Under the pieces are notes generated by a model that did no database searches, was not told where the DNA came from, and saw only the letters and a list, made by a program, of their open reading frames with translations. A stretch of DNA of 64,000 nucleotides from Bifidobacterium breve (lineage in GTDB: Bacteria; Actinomycetota; Acidimicrobiia; Acidimicrobiales; Ilumatobacteraceae), in assembly GCA_945893395.1 (NCBI GenBank), contig CAMDEC010000001.1:1-64000 (forward strand), in the 5' to 3' direction. Shown piece after piece: positions 50,549 to 59,490 of the stretch; the first letter of the stretch is position 1; each line of letters opens with the position of its first letter. Both the position numbers and the translations under genes were made by a program.

Positions 50549-51880
50549 CTACTCGGCTCGCTTCCGCACACGAATTTTGATGGGTACTGAACCGAATTCA
50601 AAACCTTCTCGAATCGATCTTTCAAGGTAACGCAAATAAGTTTGTGGCAACTCTTTATTTACGAACAAAGTGAAAGTTGGTGGATCAGACGCACCTTGTA
50701 ACGCATAAAGTACTCGCCCGCCGCTCGGCGCAGGCTGTTGCTGTTGCGCTCGCGCGATAACACGATTGACGTCACGAGTGGGTACGCGTCGGTGATATTG
50801 CTCAATTGAGTCTTGCAAAACCGGTAAAAGTTTTTGCACCCCCTTGCCAGTCAGCGCACTCATCTTGAGAACCGGGGCGTCGCCGACAAAAAATAATTTT
50901 CGGCCGATTTCAATGTCGATATCGGCTCTCTGATCTGCATTGAGAATCTCCCACTTGTTCAAGACAACGACCACAGGGCTCCCCGACGCGTCAATTCTCT
51001 CTGCGAGTCTTTGGTCTTGACTTGTGATGCCTTCGGTCGCATCAATGACTAATAGAGCAATATCTGATTCGTCCACGGCTCGGAGTGCGCGAACAAACGA
51101 ATAATATTCGGTCGAATCATCCACGCGACTGCGTCGCCGCATTCCGGCTGTGTCGACAAATGTGATCGGACCATCGGGTGTTTGTACGACGGTGTCAATC
51201 GAATCGCGCGTCGTGCCAGGCATGTCATGCACAACAGACCGGTCTTGACCAACAAGTCGGTTGAACAATGTGCTCTTGCCAACATTGGGTCGACCGACGA
51301 TAGAAACTCGGGGAACGCCGGGCGTACGGTTGACATCGTTACGATCAGGCTTCAATATTTCTTGATCATCGCCGTCTCGTCGAGGCAGTCGAATCAAAAT
51401 TTCGTCGAGTACATCGCCGGCTTTACGACCGTGCAGCGCCGAAACAGGGTACGGATCACCCAAACCCAACGAGAGAAACTCCCACTTATCAAACTCACGC
51501 TTGTCGGTGTCGACTTTGTTTGAAATCACGAGCACTTCTTTGCCGCTGGTGCGCAACCATTTCGCCATCGCTTGATCGTTGTCGAGTACACCAGCGGTCG
51601 AATCAACTACAAACAAAACGAGATCGGCCTGTTTCACGGCCGATTCGACCTGTCGGCTAACTTTGGTGTCAAGATCGCTTCCACCTGGCATCCAGCCACC
51701 GGTATCCACAACATTGAAATGACGACCTTGCCACTCGACTTGACGCTCGAAGCGATCTCGAGTCACGCCAGGCTGATCCTGCACGATTGCGACTTGAGAC
51801 CCCATAAAGCGATTGAACAGTGTGCTCTTACCGACATTTGGGCGTCCGACGATGACAACAGTTGCAAGGTTCGATGTCAC
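50549..51880 (-). CDS. der: Ribosome biogenesis GTPase Der (EngA)
   Basis: The 443-aa protein has two GTPase domains in tandem, each with P-loop GRPNVGKSTLFNR. The first also has DTGGW and NKVD, the second DTAGM and NKWE. A KH-like C-terminal domain (RVLYALQGASDPPTFTLFVNKELPQTYLRYLERSIREGF) follows. It acts in assembly of the 50S ribosomal subunit. GTG start; TAAACT lies 7 nt upstream. It is divergent from ispH, 44 bp apart. Confidence 0.96.
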   Translation of the reverse strand: MTSNLATVVIVGRPNVGKSTLFNRFMGSQVAIVQDQPGVTRDRFERQVEWQGRHFNVVDTGGWMPGGSDLDTKVSRQVESAVKQADLVLFVVDSTAGVLDNDQAMAKWLRTSGKEVLVISNKVDTDKREFDKWEFLSLGLGDPYPVSALHGRKAGDVLDEILIRLPRRDGDDQEILKPDRNDVNRTPGVPRVSIVGRPNVGKSTLFNRLVGQDRSVVHDMPGTTRDSIDTVVQTPDGPITFVDTAGMRRRSRVDDSTEYYSFVRALRAVDESDIALLVIDATEGITSQDQRLAERIDASGSPVVVVLNKWEILNADQRADIDIEIGRKLFFVGDAPVLKMSALTGKGVQKLLPVLQDSIEQYHRRVPTRDVNRVIARAQQQQPAPSGGRVLYALQGASDPPTFTLFVNKELPQTYLRYLERSIREGFEFGSVPIKIRVRKRAE

Positions 51881-51887
51881 ATTTATC

Positions 51888-51893
51888 AGTTTA
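51888..51893 (-). promoter_or_regulatory. -10 element of leaderless-type promoter for der
   Basis: TAAACT lies 7 nt before GTG 51880. Confidence 0.4.
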
Positions 51894-51910
51894 TCTTTAC
51901 ATCTTCGAGG

Positions 51911-51916
51911 TAATCT
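51911..51916 (+). promoter_or_regulatory. -10 element of leaderless-type promoter for ispH
   Basis: TAATCT lies 8 nt before GTG 51925. Confidence 0.4.
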
Positions 51917-51924
51917 TCGAAGCG

Positions 51925-52962
51925 GTGAATAACGTCGAAAAAATTATTCTTGCATCACCTCGAGGTTTCTGCGCGGGAGTCGAAATGGCGATCAAAGCGC
52001 TCGCATGGATGGTGCGCACATTTGAAGCACCCGTTTACTGCTACCACGAGATCGTGCACAACAAAATTGTGGTGGATCGCTTCAAGAATCTGGGGGTTAT
52101 TTTCGTGGATGATTTAAGCGAAATACCAACAGGGCGCCCGATCATGCTTTCTGCCCATGGCTCGGCACCCCAAGTCGTGCAACAAGCAAAAGCGAAAGGT
52201 AGCTATGTCGTCGATTCAGTTTGTCCCCTGGTGACCAAAGTGCATCATGAAGTTAAGACGCGCGCTTCGAAGGGCTTTCATATCATCTACATCGGACACG
52301 ACGGACACGAAGAAGCTGTCGGCACGATGGCTGTTGCCCCAGATTCAATTACACGAGTAGAGTCACTTGACGAGGTCGCAGCGCTACCGAATCTTGTCGA
52401 ACCAGTCGCAATCTTGGCGCAGACGACGCTTTCACATCGCGACTGGAAAGATGTCGCCGATGCGGTGAAAATTAAGTTTCCAGAAGTTTGGTCGCCGGGC
52501 AAGAGCGACCTGTGTTTTGCTACCACCAACCGCCAAGGTGCATTGATGAAGATCGCCGAACAGTGTGATGCGATTATTGTCATCGGTTCAGACAACTCAT
52601 CGAACACCCGCGCGCTCGAGAAATTGGCGCGCGAGGTCGGGTGCAAAAATGTTTACCGAGTCAACGATGTCTCTGAACTGCCAAAATCGATTCACGGTGT
52701 AGTCGGTATCACTGCTGGTGCTTCTGCCCCAGAAGAGCTCGTTTCACAAATTATTCGCGTGCTTGCACCAAAACAAGGCGTAGAAGAAATCAGAATCGCC
52801 CAAGAAGACGAATATTTTCCGCCACCGCGGCATATTCGTCAATTACAAGTTGCGGTCGAAACAACGGCGACGACGATGCTGGGCGGCGCACTTGCTAATC
52901 GCAAAATTGTGGACGATCGCAAACTCGCCGCGAGCACGGTGCTTGCACTGCTCGCAAACTAA
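51925..52962 (+). CDS. ispH: 4-hydroxy-3-methylbut-2-enyl diphosphate reductase
   Basis: From GTG 51925 (VNNVEKIILASPRGFCAGVEMAIKAL) the product is 345 aa; the track start at 51862 lies inside der. Three iron-sulfur-binding Cys are in RGFCAG, DSVCPLVTKVH and SDLCFATTNRQ. Substrate-binding histidines are in EIVHNK, SAHGSAP and YIGHDGHEE. It makes IPP and DMAPP at the end of the MEP isoprenoid pathway. Confidence 0.96.
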   Translation: MNNVEKIILASPRGFCAGVEMAIKALAWMVRTFEAPVYCYHEIVHNKIVVDRFKNLGVIFVDDLSEIPTGRPIMLSAHGSAPQVVQQAKAKGSYVVDSVCPLVTKVHHEVKTRASKGFHIIYIGHDGHEEAVGTMAVAPDSITRVESLDEVAALPNLVEPVAILAQTTLSHRDWKDVADAVKIKFPEVWSPGKSDLCFATTNRQGALMKIAEQCDAIIVIGSDNSSNTRALEKLAREVGCKNVYRVNDVSELPKSIHGVVGITAGASAPEELVSQIIRVLAPKQGVEEIRIAQEDEYFPPPRHIRQLQVAVETTATTMLGGALANRKIVDDRKLAASTVLALLAN

Positions 52963-52998
52963 ATATTGGCGCTGTTAATTTCGCGGTGAAGCTTGCTG

Positions 52999-54204
52999 CT
53001 AGTTGCGCGGTACTTCGTGCCAGGGCTTATCGCGATCGACACGAACATCCCCGGGCAGGCCTAATACTCGTTCGCCGAGAATATTTTTCATTACCTCGGT
53101 CGTTCCACCTTCGATGCTGTTGGCTCGGCTACGTAAAAACGCCTTAGGTACTGAGTCAAAACTCATCGCTGTTTCAGGTCGAACCATCGCGTAACTTCCA
53201 TACAACATGCCATTGGCGCCAAGTAGATCTACACAAAATTCGTAAGTGTCTTTGTTCAATTCGGCGCTAGCTACTTTGCCGATCGAACCTTCAGGACCGG
53301 GAGTGCCCATGCGACGGTTTTGGCCTGCGCGAATGTTCGTCAATCGTAAAACCTCTGCCTTGATCCAAAGTTTCATCAACTCATCTTTTGTCGCCGGCGA
53401 TTGTTGGTCACTCGGCAACGACTGCCAGATTTTTATTGCTTCACGAATCGGGCCGGTTGCCTTGCGCGGTATCGCACCGCCAATTGCGACGCGCTCGTTC
53501 ATCAAAGTTGTCAGACTCACTCGCCAACCATCCCCTGCACCACCTAGAGTGTCGGCGACTGGCACATGAACATCGGTGAAATAAACCTCATTGAACTCTG
53601 CTTCGCCAGTCATTTGTCGCAATGGTCGCACTTCAACACCAGATGCATGCATATCGACAACCACAGCCGTCAATCCGGCGTGCTTGACTGCTTGAGGGTC
53701 GGTACGAACAACTAACAACCCGAGTTTTGAAAGATGCGCAAGCGTCGTCCAAACCTTTTGTCCGTTGACAATCCACTCGTCGCCGTCACGCACACCTTTT
53801 GCCGACAAACCTGCGAAGTCCGAGCCAGAGCCTGGCTCAGAAAACAATTGGCACCAAATTTCTTCGCCAGTAAACAGCGGTCGCAGATATCTTTGCTTCT
53901 GCGCGTCAGTGCCCCACTGTGCGATCGTCGGTGCGCACATGCCGTAGCCGATTGGATTGCGTGCGTAACTCGACGGGCCGTTCGCTGCTGCGATTGATTC
54001 GTTGACAGTTTTTTGATGTTTTGGCGACGCACCCAGTCCGCCGTTGCCAACTGAAAAATGAACCCAAGCCAGTCCGGCGTCGAATTGTGCGCCCAAAAAC
54101 TCAGCCGGCTTCGTTTTGCTCGGTGGATAATTTGCGATCAGCGATTCAACTAGCGCGCCAATCTCATTTTCAGTGACAATGTTTTCGGTCTCCACTACGG
54201 CCAT
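52999..54204 (-). CDS. Acyl-CoA dehydrogenase
   Basis: The 401-aa product has the ACAD fold: IAQWGTDAQKQRYLRPLFTGEEIWCQLFSEPGSGSDFAGL (FAD/substrate loop), KVWTTLAHLSKLGLLVVRTDP and a C-terminal SIEGGTTEVMKNILGERVLGLP. It oxidises acyl-CoA to 2-enoyl-CoA, passing electrons to ETF. The type (mycobacterial FadE with a C-terminal EGGT motif) often works on sterol or branched acyl chains, but the substrate is open. It is divergent from the acyl-CoA ligase, forming an activation-oxidation pair. Confidence 0.92.
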   Translation of the reverse strand: MAVVETENIVTENEIGALVESLIANYPPSKTKPAEFLGAQFDAGLAWVHFSVGNGGLGASPKHQKTVNESIAAANGPSSYARNPIGYGMCAPTIAQWGTDAQKQRYLRPLFTGEEIWCQLFSEPGSGSDFAGLSAKGVRDGDEWIVNGQKVWTTLAHLSKLGLLVVRTDPQAVKHAGLTAVVVDMHASGVEVRPLRQMTGEAEFNEVYFTDVHVPVADTLGGAGDGWRVSLTTLMNERVAIGGAIPRKATGPIREAIKIWQSLPSDQQSPATKDELMKLWIKAEVLRLTNIRAGQNRRMGTPGPEGSIGKVASAELNKDTYEFCVDLLGANGMLYGSYAMVRPETAMSFDSVPKAFLRSRANSIEGGTTEVMKNILGERVLGLPGDVRVDRDKPWHEVPRN

Positions 54205-54269
54205 GATTGCTCTAACTTACAATGCTGGCGTGAATTTCTCGTAGTTGGCAATATCTAAACCAAACCGAC

Positions 54270-54275
54270 TAGTTT
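54270..54275 (+). promoter_or_regulatory. -10 element of leaderless promoter for acyl-CoA ligase
   Basis: TAGTTT lies exactly 6 nt before ATG 54282, with TTGGCA 19 nt further up. Confidence 0.55.
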
Positions 54276-54281
54276 TTGAAT

Positions 54282-55835
54282 ATGTTCCCCGGTGCAATCG
54301 CCATTGATGCGCCAGACAGACCAGCCGTGATCATGGCGACAACCGGTCAAGTCATCACATTTAAAGAGCTCGACGAGGGGGCTAATCGCCTAAGCCAAGT
54401 TTTGCGAAATGCTGGTCTAAAGACTGGCGACCACATTGCTTTCTGTCTTGAAAATCATCCGCGATATTTCGAAATTTTGTGGGGTTGCCACTATGCAGGT
54501 CTGATCTACACGGCATGCTCCTCGCGCTTGACGACCGACGAACTCAGTTACATCATTAACGACTGTGGCGCGAAGGCTTTCATCACGAGTAAATATAAAA
54601 CCGACCAAGCGGCAGACGTTTTAAACACGACACCGAATGTCTCGTTGCGATTAATGCTCGACGGCACAATTGACGGCTACGACTCGTACGAGACTGCCGT
54701 GGCCAAAGCGCCAGCAAATGGACTCGAGAACCGGGTTGACGGCGTTGACATGCTCTACTCAAGTGGCACCACCGGACGACCGAAAGGCATCAAACTTGGC
54801 TTGGCGATGACGCCAGTTGGCACGGCGACTGGCTTGGGCACATTGTGCTCGATGCTTTTCGGTATCGACAAAGATTCGATCTATCTTTCGCCCGCTCCGC
54901 TTTATCATGCAGCACCGTTGCGATTCACGATGACGACGCACCGCTTGGGTGGCACAACAATCATCATGGAGCACTTTGACGCGGAAGAATATTTACGGCT
55001 CGTCGCCAAACATAAGGTCACACATTCGCAACTCGTGCCGACGATGTTCGTGCGAATGCTCAAACTCGACGAGAGTGTTCGAAAGCAATTCGACACTTCA
55101 AGTCTCAAGTGCGCGATTCATGCCGCTGCTCCTTGTCCAATCGAAGTAAAAAAGAAGATGATTGATTGGTGGGGACCAATAATTCACGAATACTACGCGG
55201 GTAGCGAAGGCAACGGCTTCGTATATTGCAATTCAGACCAATGGCTCGCTCACCCAGGCACGGTTGGTGTGGCGATTAACGCAACCGTGCATATTTGTGG
55301 CGACGACGGCGCCGAGTTGCCATTGAACGAACCTGGCACCATCTTTTTCGAAAGCGTCGTCGACTTTGAATATCACAACGATCCTGAGAAGACCAAAAGT
55401 TCGCGCGACCCGCTTGGGCGTGGCTGGACGACACTCGGCGACGTCGGCTATCTCGACAAAGACAACTTCTTGTATCTGACCGACCGCAAGGCGTTCATGA
55501 TTATTTCTGGCGGCGTGAACATCTATCCGCAGGAGTCAGAAAATATTTTGATCAACCATCCAAAAGTTATCGACGTCGCCGTATTTGGCGTGCCCAACGA
55601 CGAGTTTGGTGAAGAAGTCAAGGCGATTGTGCAACCAGTGACGATGCCAAAGACGCCACAAGAGGCGCTTGAACTAGAACGAGAACTAAAGGCTTTTTGT
55701 CGTGCTTCGCTCGCTGATCTTAAATGCCCGAGATCGATCGACTTTCGCCCAGATCTACCTCGACATCCGACGGGCAAACTCTATAAGCGTCTGCTCAAAG
55801 ACGAATATTGGAAGAACTCGGGCCGTGCAATTTAA
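54282..55835 (+). CDS. Acyl-CoA synthetase (AMP-forming, FadD-like)
   Basis: From ATG 54282 (MFPGAIAIDAPDRPAVIM) the product is 517 aa. Adenylate-forming motifs: MLYSSGTTGRPKGIKLG (P-loop-like A3), YYAGSEGNGF (A5), GWTTLGDVGYLDKDNFLYLTDRKAFMIISGGVNIYP (A7-A8) and the C-terminal catalytic Lys in HPTGKLYKRLLK. It activates a carboxylic acid with ATP and CoA. Opposite the acyl-CoA dehydrogenase gene, it probably supplies its substrate. Confidence 0.93.
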   Translation: MFPGAIAIDAPDRPAVIMATTGQVITFKELDEGANRLSQVLRNAGLKTGDHIAFCLENHPRYFEILWGCHYAGLIYTACSSRLTTDELSYIINDCGAKAFITSKYKTDQAADVLNTTPNVSLRLMLDGTIDGYDSYETAVAKAPANGLENRVDGVDMLYSSGTTGRPKGIKLGLAMTPVGTATGLGTLCSMLFGIDKDSIYLSPAPLYHAAPLRFTMTTHRLGGTTIIMEHFDAEEYLRLVAKHKVTHSQLVPTMFVRMLKLDESVRKQFDTSSLKCAIHAAAPCPIEVKKKMIDWWGPIIHEYYAGSEGNGFVYCNSDQWLAHPGTVGVAINATVHICGDDGAELPLNEPGTIFFESVVDFEYHNDPEKTKSSRDPLGRGWTTLGDVGYLDKDNFLYLTDRKAFMIISGGVNIYPQESENILINHPKVIDVAVFGVPNDEFGEEVKAIVQPVTMPKTPQEALELERELKAFCRASLADLKCPRSIDFRPDLPRHPTGKLYKRLLKDEYWKNSGRAI

Positions 55836-55863
55836 TTTTGTGCGGATGTTTAGCTAACCCGTC

Positions 55864-56619
55864 ATGCGACATCCATTTCTTAAGCACAACACACCACTCG
55901 CTTTTGCCCACCGTGGTGGCGCAAGTGACGCTCCTGAAAACACGATGCCGGCTTTTCAGCGGGCGATCGATCTGGGGTATATATATTTAGAGACAGACGT
56001 ACATGCCACCAAAGACGGCGTGCTACTCGCGTTTCATGACGACGACCTGTCGCGCACTTGCGGTCGACCGGGTTTGATCAGCGAACTCAATTACGCCGAG
56101 ATCAAAGACGCCCGAGTCAGAGGCACCGAGCCGATACCGTTACTAGAAGATTTGATAGCTGCTTGGCCACACGCTCATATCAATATTGACTGCAAGTCAG
56201 ATCAGGCATTATCACCACTCACCGAGCGATTGGCACGGGGCGATGTTTTCGACCGGGTTTGCATTGGTTCGTTCAGTGACAAACGACTTAACAGTTTGCG
56301 TGAACAATTTGGTGAGAAACTTTGCACCTCAATGGGTCCAAGAGATGTAACGAAACTGCGCCTGGGCAGTTGGGTGCGACGTTCCGGCAAGTTTCACAAC
56401 ATTCACGCGGCTCAAGTTCCTGTCAGTCAGGGACCATTGACTATTGTCGATAAATCGTTCATCCAGGCCGCCCATAATGCTGAGATTCAAGTTCATGTGT
56501 GGACGATCGACGAACCTGACGAGATGGAATACCTCTTGAATTTAGGGGTCGATGGGATCATGACCGATAAACCGCTCGTACTCAAGCAAATTTTGCAAAA
56601 GAAAAATCTCTGGCATTAG
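55864..56619 (+). CDS. Glycerophosphodiester phosphodiesterase family protein (second of two)
   Basis: The 251-aa product has LAFAHRGGASDAPENTMPAFQRAIDLGYIYLETDVHATKDGVLLAFHDD with both catalytic His, the metal ligand Glu/Asp, and a C-terminal VHVWTIDEPDEM. This is a better match to canonical GDPD than the copy at 18946. No signal peptide is seen. It follows the acyl-CoA ligase by 28 bp. It may recycle glycerol-phosphate from phospholipid headgroups. Confidence 0.92.
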   Translation: MRHPFLKHNTPLAFAHRGGASDAPENTMPAFQRAIDLGYIYLETDVHATKDGVLLAFHDDDLSRTCGRPGLISELNYAEIKDARVRGTEPIPLLEDLIAAWPHAHINIDCKSDQALSPLTERLARGDVFDRVCIGSFSDKRLNSLREQFGEKLCTSMGPRDVTKLRLGSWVRRSGKFHNIHAAQVPVSQGPLTIVDKSFIQAAHNAEIQVHVWTIDEPDEMEYLLNLGVDGIMTDKPLVLKQILQKKNLWH

Positions 56620-56690
56620 CCAAATGGATGATCGTTACGAATAGATTGTTTGAGTGACTCCTGCGAGGATGCGGCTCAGCCGACGCTTCG

Positions 56691-57467
56691 GTGAACTCCA
56701 ACACGCCTAACCCCTTCATGCATCGCTCGGGACCATCCTTGGTCGCTGCTGATGACATCTGTTTGACATTTCCAGACTCAACCGAAGTGCTCCGCAATGT
56801 CACCTTGCAGATTGCTCACCATGAATTTGTGGCACTCGTCGGGCCAAGCGGTTGTGGCAAATCGACACTGCTTCGCCTGCTCAGTGGGCTTGAGCAGCCA
56901 ACTAGCGGTTCACTCGTGACACCAAGTCAAGACATCGGCTTTGTATTTCAAGACTCAACTCTGCTTCCCTGGCGCACGACACTACGCAACATAGAAACCC
57001 TGCTTGAATTGCGCGGAGTCGGGGCCACAGAACGCAAAGATAGAGCCCAACGAGCACTCGCATCCGTAGGACTGAGCGATAGCGGCCACAAGTTCCCCCG
57101 ACAACTTTCGGGAGGAATGAAGATGCGTGCCTCACTCGCACGCACGCTGCTCACTGATCCGAGTCTGCTCTTGCTCGATGAACCTTTTGCTGCAGTCGAC
57201 GAATTTACCCGCGAGTCGCTTAATGATGATCTACTCGCGCTCTTTGCTTCATCGAAATTTGCGGCAGTATTTGTCACTCACTCAATCGCCGAGGCCGTCT
57301 TTTTATCACAACGCGTCGTCATTATGTCGCCACGGCCAGCAACTATCGTCCATCAAGTAGAAGTCCCCTTTGAATATCCTCGAGAACCTTCTCTTCGTTA
57401 CAGTGCCGAATTTGCAACCTACTGTGGCGAAATTGCGTCGGTCTTAAGAGAGATGCAGACATCATGA
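56691..57467 (+). CDS. ABC transporter ATP-binding protein (NitT/TauT/SsuB type)
   Basis: The 258-aa product, GTG start, has Walker A GPSGCGKS, Q-loop VFQDSTLLPW, signature LSGGMKMRASLARTL, Walker B LLLLDEPFAAVD and H-loop VFVTHSIAEAV. This is the set seen in nitrate/sulfonate/taurine-type importers. It overlaps the permease start by 4 bp. The 71-bp upstream gap contains CGGCTCAGCCG but no recognisable riboswitch. Confidence 0.93.
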   Translation: MNSNTPNPFMHRSGPSLVAADDICLTFPDSTEVLRNVTLQIAHHEFVALVGPSGCGKSTLLRLLSGLEQPTSGSLVTPSQDIGFVFQDSTLLPWRTTLRNIETLLELRGVGATERKDRAQRALASVGLSDSGHKFPRQLSGGMKMRASLARTLLTDPSLLLLDEPFAAVDEFTRESLNDDLLALFASSKFAAVFVTHSIAEAVFLSQRVVIMSPRPATIVHQVEVPFEYPREPSLRYSAEFATYCGEIASVLREMQTS

Positions 57468-58300
57468 CAACAAGGCAAGCGTCGCCCAAATCGACGAAAA
57501 ATGTGACCAGCGATTTCGTCAAGCGTTTCCTAGGTCAAGCAATTGTTCTGATTTTGTTCCTATTGGGATGGTATGCGCTCGCCTACGGCCTAGAGAATAA
57601 TTTTTCCCCTGCTTCAAATACGCCAATGATTATTCCTCCGCCACACCGGCTCTTTGAAGACGTTCACGGCATTGTTCGCACCAAGATTTTGATTGCGTTT
57701 TGGATCTCGCTGAAAACATCTCTTATCGGGCTAACGCTTTCAATCGGTATTGGACTCACACTCGGAGTGTTGATGGCGCAGGCCAAATGGCTTGAGCGAT
57801 CACTCTGGCCCTACCTCATCGCATTACAGGTGACACCGATAATCGCAATAGTTCCGCTCATGATCAAACTAGTTGGATCCAATTTTGCAGCCAGAGTTTT
57901 GGTCACCGTGATTATTTCACTTTTCCCCATCGTTTCCAACACGCTTTTTGGAATTCAATCAACCCCCAAAAACATGCACGACCTTTTTACTCTGCACAAG
58001 GCGAGCCGCTTCACGCGATTAATTAAGCTTCAATTACCCGCAGCGAGCCCAGCCATCTTTGGTGGTCTGCGCATTTCAGCAGGTCTGGCAGTGATAGGTG
58101 CAATTGTTGGTGACTTTTTCTTTGCCAAAGGTGACCCTGGACTGGGCAAACTGATCACACAATTTTTTCTAAACAGTCAGGCTGGTGCGATGTTTGTCAC
58201 AGCGCTGGCTGCAACTGTGTTGGGTCTTATCTCTTTTGCTATTTTCGGTATAGTAAATAATTGGGCAGTAAACAGATGGTACGAAGGCTCAATTTACTAA
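57464..58300 (+). CDS. ABC transporter permease (NitT/TauT/SsuC type)
   Basis: The 278-aa product has about six membrane helices and the EAA-loop-like region LHKASRFTRLIKLQLPAASPAIFGGLRISAGLAVIGAIVGDFF, typical of BPD_transp_1 permeases in this class. ATGA overlap with the ATP-binding gene. It is followed by the binding-protein gene after 27 bp. Confidence 0.93.
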   Translation: MTTRQASPKSTKNVTSDFVKRFLGQAIVLILFLLGWYALAYGLENNFSPASNTPMIIPPPHRLFEDVHGIVRTKILIAFWISLKTSLIGLTLSIGIGLTLGVLMAQAKWLERSLWPYLIALQVTPIIAIVPLMIKLVGSNFAARVLVTVIISLFPIVSNTLFGIQSTPKNMHDLFTLHKASRFTRLIKLQLPAASPAIFGGLRISAGLAVIGAIVGDFFFAKGDPGLGKLITQFFLNSQAGAMFVTALAATVLGLISFAIFGIVNNWAVNRWYEGSIY

Positions 58301-58327
58301 TCCCGATAAATTGGAGAGCACATAACC

Positions 58328-59485
58328 ATGACTGACAAATCCACCTCTTTCGCCCAAGTTTTTGCATTCGGACTAGCACTAGCCATTCTTGGTGCTTGCG
58401 GTGAGAGCGACTCAACAACGCAAGAGTCCGTAGCAGAGTCTTCGCTTACTGAATCGAGTCTGTCGCTTGCCGATGTGTGCCCTTCCACGGTGGTTATCCA
58501 GACCGACTGGTTTCCCGAGTCAGAGCACGGTGGCTTGTACCACCTAATGGGCGATGACGCCATTGCGTCGAAGGACACCGGTGCTGTTGTTGGCTCCCTG
58601 GTCGTACAAGGTAAGTCAACAGGAATTGATCTTGAGATACGCGCGGGAGGGCCATTCTTGGAATCACCTGTTGTCACCGAGATGTACCAGGACGATTCAA
58701 TTATCTTCGGATATGTGGGTACCGATGTGGCTATCACTCGATACACCGATGCTCCAACACTCGCGGTGTTCAACGCACTCAATGTCAACCCGCAAGTACT
58801 GCTATGGGATTCCACCAAACACCCCACCGCCAAAACAGTTGCTGATGCCGCACAATCAGTTAAGACGTTTTACGTATATGGAGATCCTGCGTGGATGCGC
58901 TATTTCGTGTCGCAGGGATTGATCAAACAGGATCAAATTGATTCCAACTACAAAGGAAATCTGTTGCTCTCTACTGAAGACGCAGCACATCAGGGCTTTG
59001 CAACATCAGAGCCATATAAGTATGCAAATCTTGAAAGTGGTCCGATCGCTACGGGCTATCAACTAATTCACGATGCCGGTTGGAACTCGTATGCACAAAA
59101 CTTGGCTATCAGAAAAGATCGTCTTGATGAACTACGCCCATGCCTCGAAAGAATTGTTCCGCTATTTCAACAAGCGCAACTCGACTACATCGCGGAGCCG
59201 TCTCGCGCCAATGCGATTATCGTTGCAACGGTAAAGACCTACGATAGTTGGTGGAGCCAAAGCGACGGAGATGTTGCGAACGGGGCAACTTCTCAGGTGG
59301 ATCTTGGAATAATCGGCAACGGAGGAACCGCCACGTTTGGCGACCTAGAAGAGACTCGAGTCAATGACTTCATCGCCAAGGCTTCACCGATTTTGCGTGA
59401 ACAAGGACTTGATATTGCTGACATCACCGCGACCGACATTTCGGACAACACATTTCTTGATATTTCAATCACCTACCAGGGATAG
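58328..59485 (+). CDS. ABC transporter substrate-binding lipoprotein (NMT1/ThiY-like)
   Basis: The 385-aa product has a signal peptide with lipobox LAILGAC, so Cys is lipidated and the protein is tethered outside the membrane. The mature part starts an NMT1/ThiY-like fold: VVIQTDWFPESEHGGLYHL, close to the DWFPN..H.GLY motif of hydroxymethylpyrimidine/thiamine-precursor-binding proteins. Thiamine precursor or a related pyrimidine is a reasonable guess, but sulfonate, taurine or riboflavin ligands remain possible. GGAGAG Shine-Dalgarno. Confidence 0.88.
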   Translation: MTDKSTSFAQVFAFGLALAILGACGESDSTTQESVAESSLTESSLSLADVCPSTVVIQTDWFPESEHGGLYHLMGDDAIASKDTGAVVGSLVVQGKSTGIDLEIRAGGPFLESPVVTEMYQDDSIIFGYVGTDVAITRYTDAPTLAVFNALNVNPQVLLWDSTKHPTAKTVADAAQSVKTFYVYGDPAWMRYFVSQGLIKQDQIDSNYKGNLLLSTEDAAHQGFATSEPYKYANLESGPIATGYQLIHDAGWNSYAQNLAIRKDRLDELRPCLERIVPLFQQAQLDYIAEPSRANAIIVATVKTYDSWWSQSDGDVANGATSQVDLGIIGNGGTATFGDLEETRVNDFIAKASPILREQGLDIADITATDISDNTFLDISITYQG

Positions 59486-59490
59486 GTGTA

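Noticed and set aside
56620-56690. TPP or other riboswitch upstream of the ABC importer
   Set aside because: I looked for the conserved TPP and other common riboswitch cores and found none; only CGGCTCAGCCG is present.
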